Both the position numbers and the translations under genes were made by a program. A stretch of DNA of 64,000 nucleotides from Eretmocerus hayati. Taxonomy: Eukaryota > Arthropoda > Insecta > Hymenoptera > Aphelinidae. The DNA lies in assembly GCA_029851415.1 (NCBI GenBank), contig CM056744.1, positions 58,119,797-58,183,796 of the forward strand, in the 5' to 3' direction. The notes beneath the pieces were generated by a model that saw only the letters and a program-made list of their open reading frames with translations, did no database searches and was not told the origin of the DNA. The number at the start of each line of letters is the position of its first letter. Within the stretch, counting starts at the first letter, position 1. Below are positions 22,934 through 33,859 of this stretch, piece by piece.

Positions 22934-25900
22934 AATTTTCTGAGAACAGGCCAGGAGGCTCTGTTCCAAAATTTCTCGTTCGGGATCGCTACCTTGTGAC
23001 GAGAGAAGGTGCCTGAATATTTTGCAGCCCCCCGTCGAATGCCACCACCCCCAAATCGGGGGTTGAAATTCGGGAATTCTCTTAGAACAAGCTAGGAGGC
23101 TCCGTTCCAAAATTCCTCGATTGGGATCGCTTTCTTGTGACGAGAGAGGGTGCCTGAATTTTTTGCAGCCCCCCTGGTGAATGCCGACAGCCCCAAATCG
23201 GGGGTTAAAATTCGGGAATTTTCTTAGAACAGGCCAGGAGGCTCTGTTCCAAAATTGATCGATTGGGATTGCTTCCTTGTGATAAAAGATGGTGCCGGAA
23301 TTTTTGCCAGCCCCACCAGTGAATGCCGACACCCCCAAATCGGGGGTTGAAATTCGGGAATTTTCTGAGAACAGGCCAGGAGGCTCTGTTCCAAAATTTC
23401 TCGTTCGGGATCGCTACCTTGTGACGAGAGAAGGTGCCTGAATATTTTGCAGCCCCCCGTTGAATGCCAACACCCCCCAAATCGGGGGTTGAAATTCGGG
23501 AATATTCTTAGAACAAGCCAGGAGGCTCCCTTCCAAAATTCCTCGATTGGGATCGCTTCCTTGTGACGAGAGAGGGTGCCTGAATTTTTCGCAGCCCCCC
23601 TGGTGAATGCCGACAGCCCCAAATCGGGGGTTAAAATTCGTGAATTTTCTTAGAACAGGCCAGGAGGCTCTGTTCCAAAATTCATCGATTGGGATTGCTT
23701 CCTTGTGACGAAAGAAGGTGCCTGAATTTTTCGCAGACCCCCCGGTGAATGCCGACACCCCCAAATCGGGGGTTGAAATTCGGGAATTTCCTGAGAACAG
23801 GCCAGGAGGCTCTGTTCCAGAATTTCTCGTTCGGGATCGCTACCTTGTGACGAGAGAAGGTGCCTGAATATTTTGCAGCCCCCCGTCGAATGCCAACACC
23901 CCCAAATCGGGGGTTGAAATTCGGGAATTCTCTTAGAACTAGCCAGGAGGCTCTGTTCCAAAATTCATCGATTGGGATTGCTTTCTTGTGATAAAAGATG
24001 GTGCCGGAATTTTTCCCAGTCCCCCGGTGAATGCCGACACCCCGAAATCGGTGGTTGGAATCCGGGAATTTTTTTAGAACAGGCCAGGAGGCTCTGTTCC
24101 AAAATTTTTCGATTGGGATGGCTTTCTTGTGACATAAGGAGGTGCCTGAATCTTCAGCAGCCCCCCCAGTGAATGCCGACACCCCCAAATCGGGGGTTGA
24201 AATACAGGATTTATCTCAGAACAGGCAAGGAGGCTCTGTTCCGAAATTTCTCGATTGAGATCGCTTTCTCGTAACGAAAATAGATGCCTGAATCTTTTGC
24301 AGCCCCCCCCGGTGGATGCCGACAGCCCCAAATCGGGGGTTGATATTCGGGAATTTTCTTAGAACAGGCCAGGAGGCTCTGTTCCAAAATCTCTCGATCC
24401 GGATCGCTTTCTTGTGACGAAAGGAGGTGCCTGAATTTTTGCAGCCCCCCCGGTGAATGCCGACACCCCCAAATCGGGGGTTGAAATTCGGGAATTTTTT
24501 AGAACAGGCCAGGAGGCTCTGTGCCAAATTTCTCGTTTGGGATCGCTTTCTTGTGGCGAAAGAATGTGCCTGAATTCTTTGCAGCCCCCCCGGTGAATGC
24601 CGACACCCCGAAATCGGGGGTTGAAATTCGGGATTTATCTCAGAACAGGCAAGGAGGTTCTGTTCCAAAATCTCTCGATCCGGATCGCTTTCTTGTGACG
24701 AAAGGAGGTGCCTGAATTTTTGCAGCCCCCCCGGTGAATGCCGACACCCCCAAATCGGAGGTTGAAATTCGGGAATTCTCTTAAAACAGGCCAGGAGTCT
24801 CTGTTCCAAAATTTCTCGATTGGGATCGCTTTCTTGTGACGAGAGAGGGTGCCTGAATTTTTTGCAGCCCCCCCCCCCGGTGAATGCCGACACCCCCAAA
24901 TCGGGGGTTGAAATTCGGGAAATTTCTGAGAACAGGCCAGGAGGCTCTGTTCCAAAATTTCTCGAATGGGATCGTTTTCTTGTGACAAATGAGGTGCTCG
25001 TATTTTTTGCAGCCCCCCCGGTGAATGCCGACACCCCCAAATCGTGGTTGAAATTCGGGATTCATCTCAGAACAGGCAAGGAGGCTCTGTTCCAAAATCT
25101 CTCGATTGGGATCGCTCTCTTGTGACGAAAGGAGGTGCCTGAATTCATTGCAGCCCCCCGGTGAATGCCGACACCCCCAAATCAGGGGTTGATATTCGGG
25201 AATTCTCTTAGAACAGGCCAGGAGGCTCTGTTCCAAAATCTCTCGATCCGGATCGCTTTCTTGTGACGAAAGGAGGTGCCTGAATTTTGGCAGCCCCCCC
25301 CCCCCCCGTTGAATGCCGACAACCCCAAATCGGGGGTTGAAATTCGGGATTTATCTCAGAACAGGCAAGGAGGCTCTGTTCCAAAATTTCTCGATTGGGA
25401 TCGCTTTCTTGTGACGAAAGGAGGTGCCTGAATTCTGGCAGCCCCCCCCCCCGGTGAATACCGACACCCCCAAATCGGGGGTTGAAATTCAGGAATTCTC
25501 TTAGAACAAGCCAGGAGGCTCTGTTCCAAAATTTATCGATTGGGATTGCTTCCTTGCGATAAAAGATGGTGCCGCAATTTTTCGCAGTCCCCCGGTGAAT
25601 GCCGAAACCCCGAAATCGGGGGTTGGAATTCGGGAATTTTTTTACAACAGGCCAGGAGGCTCCGTTCCAAAATTTCTCGATTGGGATCGCTTCCTTGTGA
25701 CATAAGGAGGTGCCTGAATCTCCAGCAGCCCCTCCGGTGAATGCCGACACCCCGAAATCGGGGTTTGAAATTCGGGAATTTTTTTAGAACAGGCCAGGAG
25801 ATTCTGTTGTAAAATTCCTCGATTGGGATCGCTTCCTTGTGACAAGAGGAGGTGCCTGAATTTTTGGCAGCCCCCCCCCCCCCCGGAGAATGCCGACACC

Positions 25901-26026
25901 CCCAAATCGGGGGTTGAAATTCTGGATTTATCTCAGAACAGGCAAGGAGGCTCTGTTCCAAAATTACTCGATTGGGATCGCTTCCTTGTGACGAAAGAAG
26001 GTGCCTGAATTTCTCGCAGACCCCCC

Positions 26027-26039
26027 GGTGAAATTCGGG
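26027..26039 (+). repeat. Hairpin-deletion junction in type n
   Basis: ggtgaaattcggg is identical to the junction near 14,965, from which it is separated by the local duplication offset of about 11,062. Confidence 0.85.
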
Positions 26040-26644
26040 AATTTTCTGAGAACAGGCCAGGAGGCTCTGTTCCAAAATTTCTCGTTCGGGATCGCTACCT
26101 TGTGACGAGAGAAGGTGCCTGAATATTTTGCAGCCCCCCGTCGAATGCCAACACCCCAAAATCGGGGGTTGAAATTCGGGAATTCTCTTAGAACAAGCTA
26201 GGAGGCTCTGTTCCAAAATTCCTCGATTGGGATCGCTTTCTTGTGACGAGAGAGGGTGCCTGAATTTTTTGCAGCCCCCCTGGTGAATGCCGACAGCCCC
26301 AAATCGGGGGTTAAAATTCGGGAATTTTCTTAGAACAGGCCAGGAGGCTCTGTTCCAAAATTCATCGATTGGGATTGCTTCCTTGTGATAAAAGATGGTG
26401 CCGGAATTTTTCCCAGTCCCCCGGTGAATGCCGACACCCAAAAATCGGGGGTTGGAATTCGGGAATTTTTTTAGAACAGGCCAGGAGACTCTGTTCCAAA
26501 ATTTCTCGATTGGGATCGCTTTCTTGTGACATAAGGAGGTGCCTGAATCTTCAGCAGCCCCACCAGTGAATGCCGACACCCCCAAATCGGGGGTTGAAAT
26601 TCGGGAATTTTCTGAGAACAGGCCAGGAGGCTCTGTTCCAAAAT

Positions 26645-27470
26645 TTCTCGTTCGGGATCGCTACCTTGTGACGAGAGAAGGTGCCTGAATATTTTGCAGC
26701 CCCCCGTCGAATGCCAACACCCCCAAATCGGGGGTTGAAATTCGGGAATATTCTTAGAACAAGCCAGGAGGCTCCCTTCCAAAATTCCTCGATTGGGATC
26801 GCTTCCTTGTGACGAGAGAGGGTGCCTGAATTTTTTGCAGCCCCCCTGGTGAATGCCGACAGCCCCAAATCGGGGGTTAAAATTCGTGAATTTTCTTAGA
26901 ACAGGCCAGGAGGCTCTGTTCCAAAATTCATCGATTGGGATTGCTTCCTTGTGATAAAAGATGGTGCCGGAATCTTTCCCAGTCCCCCGGTGAAGGCCGA
27001 CACCCCGAAATCTGGGGTTGGAATTCGGGAATTTTTTTAGAACAGGCCAAGAGGCTCTGTTCCAAAATTTCTCGATTGGGATCGCTTTCTTGTGACATAA
27101 GGAGGTGCCTGAATCTTCAGCAGCCCCCCCAGTGAATGCCGACACCCCCAAATCGGGGGTTGAAATACAGGATTTATTTCAGAACAGGCAAGGAGGCTCT
27201 GTTCCAAAATTTCTCGATTGAGATCGCTTTCTTGTAACGAAAATAGATGCCTGAATCTTTTGCAGTCCCCCCGGTGGATGCCGACAGCCCCAAATCGGGG
27301 GTTGATATTCGGGAATTTTCTTAGAACAGGCCAGGAGGCTCTGTCCCAAAATCTCTCCATCCGGATCGCTTTCTTGTGACGAAAGGAGGTGCCTGAATTT
27401 TTGCAGCCCCCCCCCCCGGTGGATGGCGACACCCCCAAATCGGGGGTTGGAATTCGGGAATTTTTTAGAA
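26645..27470 (+). repeat. Long-range repeat, copy 3, truncated start
   Basis: Base 26,645 aligns with 15,583 and with base 1. The match carries shared rare variants, such as ctctccatccgg and gtggatggcgacacc (tgaatggcgacacc in the other copies). It breaks off near 27.47 kb, where copies 1 and 2 continue with a type f monomer but this copy passes to type i. The junction lies inside a monomer, in register. Confidence 0.8.
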
Positions 27471-30440
27471 CAGGCCAGGAGGCTCTGTTCCAAAATTTCT
27501 CGATTGGGATCGCTTTCTTGTGACGAGAGAGGGTGCCTGAATTTTTTTGCAGCCCCCCCGGTGAATGCCGACACCCCCAAATCGGGGGTTGAAATTCGGG
27601 AAATTTCTTAGAACAGGCCAGGAGGCTCTGTTCCAAAATTTCTCGAATGGGATCGTTTTCTTGTGACGAATGAGGTGCTCGTATTTTTTGCAGCCCCCCC
27701 GGTGAATGCCGACACCCCCAAATCGTGGGTTGAAATTCGGGATTCATCTCAGAACAGGCAAGGAGGCTCTGTTCCAAAATCTCTCGATTGGGATCGCTCT
27801 CTTGTGACGAAAGGAGGTGCCTGAATTCATTGCAGCCCCCCCGGTGAATGCCGACACCCCCAAATCGGGGGTTGAAATACAGGATTTATCTCAGAACAGG
27901 CAAGGAGGCTCTGTTCCAAAATTTCTCGATTGAGATCGCTTTCTTGTAACGAAAATAGATGCCTGAATTTTGGCAGCCCCCCTCGGTGAATACCGACACC
28001 CCCAAATCGGGGGTTGAAATTCAGGATTCTCTTAGAACAAGCCAGGAGGCTCTGTTCCAAAATTTATCGATTGGGATTGCTTCCTTGCGATAAAGATGGT
28101 GCCGGAATTTTTCGCAGTCCCCCGGTGAATGCCGAAACCCCGAAATCGGGGGTTGGAATTCGGGAATTTTTTTACAACAGGCCAGGAGCTCCGTTCCAAA
28201 ATTTCTCGATTGGGATCGCTTCCTTGTGACATAAGGAGGTGCCTGAATCTCCAGCAGCCCCTCCGGTGAATGCCGACACCCCGAAATCGGGGTTTGAAAT
28301 TCGGGAATTTTTTTAGAAGAGGCCAGGAGATTCTGTTGTAGATTTCCTCGATTGGGATCGCTTCCTTGTGACAAGAGGAGGTGCCTGAATTTTTGGCAGC
28401 CCCCCCCTCCCCGGAGAATGCCGACACCCCCAAATCGGGGGTTGAAATTCTGGATTTATCTCAGAACAGGCAAGGAGGCTCTGTTCCAAAATTACTCGAT
28501 TGGGATTGCTTCCTTGTGACGAAAGAAGGTGCCTGAATTTCTCGCAGACCCCCCGGTGAATGCCGACACCCCCAAATCGGGGGTTGAAATTCGGGAATTT
28601 TCTGAGAACAGGCCAGGAGGCTCTGTTCCAGAATTTCTCGTTCGGGATCGCTACCTTGTGACGAGAGAAGGTGCCTGAATATTTTGCAGCCCCCCGTCGA
28701 ATGCCAACACCCCCAAATCGGGGGTTGAAATCGGGAATTCTCTTAGAACTAGCCAGGAGGCTCTGTTCCAAAATTCATCGATTGGGATTGCTTCCTTGTG
28801 ATAAAAGATGGTGCCGGAATTTTTTCCCAGTCCCCCGGTGAATGCCGACACCCCCGAAAATCGGTGGTTGGAATCCGGGAATTTTTTTAGAACAGGCCAG
28901 GAGCCTCTGTTCCAAAATTTCTCGATTGGGATCGCTTTCTTGTGACATAAGGAGGTGCCTGAATCTTCAGCAGCCCCCCCAGTGAATGCCGACACCCCCA
29001 AATCGGGGTTGAAATACAGGATTTATCTCAGAACAGGCAAGGAGGCTCTGTTCCAAAATTTCTCGATTGGGATCGCTTTCTTGTGACGAGAGAGGGTGCC
29101 TGAATTTTTGCAGCCCCCCCCGTGAATGCCGACACCCCCAAATCGGGGTTGAAATTCGGGAAATTTCTTAGAACAGGCCAGGAGGCTCTGTTCCAAAATT
29201 TCTCGAATGGGATCGTTTTCTTGTGACAAATGAGGTGCTCGTATTTTTTGCAGCCCCCCCGGTGAATGCCGACACCCCCAAATCGTGGGTTGAAATTCGG
29301 GATTCATCTCAGAACAGGCAAGGAGGCTCTGTTCCAAAATCTCTCGATCCGGATCGCTTTCTTGTGACGAAAGGAGGTGCCTGAATTTGGCAGCCCCCCC
29401 CCCCCCCCCGGTGAATGCCGACAACCCCAAATCGGGGGTTGAAATTCGGGATTTATCTCAGAACAGGCAAGGAGGCTCTGTTCCAAAATTTCTCGATTGG
29501 GATCGCTTCCTTGTGACATAAGGAGGTGCCTGAATCTCCAGCAGCCCCTCCGGTGATGCCGACACCCCGAAATCGGGGTTTGAAATTCGGGAATTTTTTT
29601 AGAACAGGCCAGGAGATTCTGTTGTCAAATTCCTCGATTGGGATCGCTTCCTTGTGACAAGAGGAGGTGCCTGAATTTTTGGCAGCCCTCCCCCCCCGGA
29701 GAATGCCGACACCCCCAAATCGGGGGTTGAAATTCTGGATTTATCTCAGCACAGGCAAGGAGGCTCTGTTCCAAAATTTCTCGATTGGGATCGCTTCCTT
29801 GTGACATAAGGAGGTGCCTGAATCTCCAGCAGCCCCTCCGGTGAATGCCGACACCCCGAAATCGGCGGTTGAAATTCGGGAATTCTCTTAAAACAGGCCA
29901 GGAGTCTCTGTTCCAAAATTTCTCGATTGGGATCGCTTCCTTGTGAAAAAAGGAGGTGCCTGAATTTTTTGCAGCCCCCCCCCCCCGGTGAATGCCGACA
30001 ACCCCAAATCGGGGGTTGAAATTCGGGATTTATCTCAGAACAGGCAAGGAGGCTCTGTTCCAAAATTTCTCGATTGGGATCGCTTTCTTGTGACGAGAGA
30101 GGGTGCCTGAATTTTTTGCAGCCTCCCCGGTGAATGCCGACACCCCCAAATCGGGGGTTGAAATTCGGGAAATTTCTTAGAACAGGCCAGGAGGCTCTGT
30201 TCCAAAATTTCTCGAATGGGATCGTTTTCTTGTGACAAATGAGGTGCTCGTATTTTTTGCAGCCCCCCCGGTGAATGCCGACACCCCCAAATCGTGGGTT
30301 GAAATTCGGGATTCATCTCAGAACAGGCAAGGAGGCTCTGTTCCAAAATCTCTCGATTGGGATCGCTCTCTTGTGACGAAAGGAGGTGCCTGAATTCATT
30401 GCAGCCCCCCGGTGAATGCCGACACCCCCAAATCGGGGTT
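27470..30440 (+). repeat. Scrambled HOR region
   Basis: Monomer order here does not follow the HOR. Short runs such as i-j-k-d recur at about 27.5, 29.05 and 30.05 kb, and l-m occurs at 28,323 and again at 29,609. Single-base losses are frequent, for example gataaagatgg near 28,091, gaaatcgggaattc near 28,727 and several G4 instead of G5 runs. No long partner was found within the window. Confidence 0.7.
29394..29409 (+). repeat. Long C-tract, 16 C
   Basis: It lies in an e'-like monomer after gaatttggcag and before ggtgaatgcc. It is one of the three longest in the window. Confidence 0.85.
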
Positions 30441-33400
30441 GAAATACAGGATTTATCTCAGAACAGGCAAGGAGGCTCTGTTCCAAAATTTCTCGATTGA
30501 GATCGCTTTCTTGTAACGAAAATAGATGCCTGAAACTTTTGCAGCCCCCCCGGTGGATGCCGACACCCCCAAATCAGGGGTTGATATTCGGGAATTCTCT
30601 TAGAACAGACCAGGAGGCTCTGTTCCAAAATCTCTCGATCCGGATCGCTTTCTTGTGACGAAAGGAGGTGCCTGAATTTTGGCAGCCCCCCTCGGTGAAT
30701 ACCGACACCCCCAAATCGGGGGTTGAAATTCAGGGATTCTCTTAGAACAAGCCAGGAGGCTCTGTTCCAAAATTTAACGATTGGGATCGCTTCCTTGCGA
30801 TAAAAGATGGTGCCGGAATTTTCGCAGTCCCCCGGTGAATGCCGAAACCCCGAAATCGGGGGTTGGAATTCGGGAATTTTTTTACAACAGGCCAGGAGGC
30901 TCCGTTCCAAAATTTCTCGATTGGGATCGCTTCCTTGTGACATAAGGAGGTGCCTGAATCTCCAGCAGCCCCTCCGGTGAATGCCGACACCCCGAAATCG
31001 GGGTTTGAAATTCGGGAATTTCTTTAGAACAGGCCAGGAGATTCTGTTGTAAAATTCCTCGATTGAGATCGCTTCCTTGTGACAAGAGGAGGTGCCTGAA
31101 TTTTTGGCAGCCCCCCCCCCCCCGGTGAATACTGACACCCCCAAATCGGGGGTTGAAATTCAGGAAATTTCTTAGAACGAGCCAGGGAGGCTCTGTTCCA
31201 AAATTTATGGATTGGGATTGCTTCCTTGCGATAAAAGATGGTGCCGGAATTTTTCGCAGTCCCCCGGTGAATGCCGAAACCCCGAAATCGGGGGTTGGGT
31301 ATCGGGAATTTATTTAGAACAGGCCAGGAGGCTCCGTTCGGAAAATTTCTCGATTGGGATCGCTTCCTTGTGACATAAGGAGGTGCCTGAATCTCCAGCA
31401 GCCCCTCCGGTGAATGCCGACACCCCGAAATCGGGGTTTGAAATTCGGGAATTTTTTTAGAACAGGCCAGGAGATTCTGTTGTAAAATTCCTCGATTGGG
31501 ATCGCTTCCTTGTGACAAGAGGAGGTGCCTGAATTTTTGGCAGCCCCCCCCCCCCCGGAGAATGCCGTACCCCCAAATCGGGGGTTGAGATTCTGGATTT
31601 ATCTCAGAACAGGCAAGGAGGCTCTGTTCCAAAATTACTCGATTGGGATTGCTTCCTTGTGACGAAAGAAGGTGCCTGAATTTCTCGCAGACCCCCCGTT
31701 GAATGCCGACACCCCCAAATCGGGTGTTGAAATTCGGGAATTTTCTGAGAAAGGGCCAGGAGGCTCTGTTCCAAGATTTCTCGTTCGGGATCGCTACCTT
31801 GTGACGAGAGAAGGTGCCTGAATATTTTGCAGCCCCCCGTCGAATGCCAACACCCCCAAATCGGGGGTTGAAATTCTGGAATTCTCTTAGAACAAGCCAG
31901 GAGGCTCTGTTCCAAAATCCCTCGATTGGGATCGGTTTCTTGTGACATAAGGAGACGCCTGAATCTTCAGCAGCCCCCCCGGTGAATGCCGACAACCCCA
32001 AATCGGGGGTTGATATACAGGATTTATCTCAGAACAGGCAAGGTGGCTCTGTTCCAAGATTTCTCGATTGGGATCGCTTCCTTGTAACGAAAATAGATGC
32101 CTGAATCTTTTGCAGCCCCCCCGGTGGATGCCGACACCCCCAAATCGGGGGTTGATATTCGGGAATTTTCTTAGAACAGGCCAGGAGGCTCTGTTCCAAA
32201 ATCTCTCGATCCGGATCGCTTTCTTGTGACGAGAGGAGGTGCCTGAATTTTTGCAGCCCCCCCGGTGAATGCCGACACCCCCAAATCGGGGGTTGAAATT
32301 CGGGAATTTTTTAGATTAGGCCAGGAGGCTCTGTTCCAGAATTTCTCGTTTGGGATCGCTTTCTTGTGGCGGAAGAATGTGCCTGAATTCTTTGCAGCCC
32401 CCCCGGTGAATGCCGACACCCCGAAATCGGGGGTTGAAATTCGGGAATTTTTTTAGAACAGGCCAGGAGGCTCAGTTCCAAAATTCCTCGATTGGGATCG
32501 CTTTCTTGTGACAAGAGGAGGTTCCTGAATTTTTCGCAGCCCCCCGGTGAATGCCGACAACCCCAAATCGGGGATTGAAATCCGGGATTTATCCAGAACA
32601 GGCAAGGAGGCTCTGTTTCAAAATTTCTCGTTCGGGATCGCTCTCTTGTGACGAAAGAATGTGCCTGAATTTTTTGCAGCCCCCCCGGTAAACGCCAACA
32701 CCCCGAAATCGGGGGTTGAAATTCGGGAATTTTCTTAGAACAGGCCAGGACTCTCTGTTTCAAAATTTCTCGATTGGGATCGCTTCCTTGTGACAAAAGG
32801 AGGTGCCTGAATTTTTCGCAGCCCCCCCCCCCGTCGAATGCCGACAACCCCAAATCGGGGGTTGAACTTCGGGATTTATCTCAGAACAGGCAAGGAGGCT
32901 CTGTTCCAAAATTTCTCGATCGGGATCGCTTTCTTGTGACGAGAGAGGGTGCCTGAATTTTTTGCAGCCCCCCCCCCCCGGTAAATGCCGACACCCCCAA
33001 ATCGGGGTTGAGATTCGGGAAATCTCTTAGAACAGGCCAGGAGGCTCTGTTTCAAAATTTCTCGAATGGGATCGTTTTCTTGTGACAAAAGGAGGTGCTC
33101 GTATTTTTTGAAGCCCCCCCGGTGAATGCCGACACCCCCAAATCGTGGGTTGAAATTCGGGATTCATCTCAGAACAGGCAAGGAGGCTCTGTTCCAAAAT
33201 CTCTCGATTGGGATCGCTCTCTTGTGACGAAAGGAGTTGCCTGAATTTATTGCAGCCCCCCGGTGAATGCCGACACCTCCAAAATCGGGGGTTGGAATTC
33301 GGGAATTTTTTTAGAACAGGCCAGGAGGCTCTGTTCCAAGATTTCTCGTTCGGGATCGCTTCCTCCTGACGAGAGAAGGTGCCTGAATTTCTCGCAGCCC

Positions 33401-33859
33401 CACCGGTGAATGCCGACACCCCCATATTGGGGGTTGGAATTCGGGAATTCTTTAGAACAGGAGAGGAGGCTCTGTTCCAAAATTTCTCGTTCGGGATCGC
33501 TTCCTTGTGACGAGAGAGGGTGCCTGAATTTTTTGCAGCCCCCCCGGTGAATGCCGACACCCCCAAATCGGGGGTTAAATTTCGAGAATTTTCTCAGAAC
33601 AGGCCAGGAGGCTCTGTTCCAAAATTTTTCGATTGGGATCGCTTCCTTGTGACGGAAGACGGTGCCTGAATTTCTCGCAGCCACCCTGGTGAATGCCGAC
33701 ACCCCCAAATCGGGGTTGAAATTCGGAAATTTTCTTAGAACAGGCCAGAAGGCTCTGTTCCAAAATCTCTCGATTGGGGTCGTCTTCTTGTGACGAAAGG
33801 AGGTGCCTGAATTTCTCGCAGCCCCCCCGGTGAATGCCGACACCCCCAAATCGGGGGTT
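30441..33859 (+). repeat. 3,419-bp tandem duplication, copy 1
   Basis: It starts at gaaatacagg (30,441) and is followed immediately by a second copy at 33,860. Offset stays at 3,418-3,420 through every landmark, for example m at 31,034 and 34,453 and at 31,467 and 34,885. It contains rare shared variants such as ggttgggtatcggg and tagattagg, so common origin is secure. Confidence 0.92.

Larger units (their letters stand above)
15583..26644 (+). repeat. Long-range repeat, copy 2, with ~5.2-kb internal loss
   Basis: It matches copy 1 almost base for base up to about 25.3 kb. It then jumps: the monomer carrying a long C-run followed by gttgaatgccgacaacc at 25,308 matches both 9,161 and 14,400 of copy 1. 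Downstream sequence follows the 14.4-15.6-kb part of copy 1 (final offset 11,062). Copy 2 therefore lacks about 5.2 kb relative to copy 1, or copy 1 gained it. Confidence 0.88.

Noticed and set aside
22256..23338. A 360-codon minus-strand frame and its relatives near 25.5, 34.3, 36.4 and 52.6 kb
   Set aside because: Same explanation. Their beginnings and ends move with monomer boundaries and indels, not with any conserved start, splice or promoter signal.
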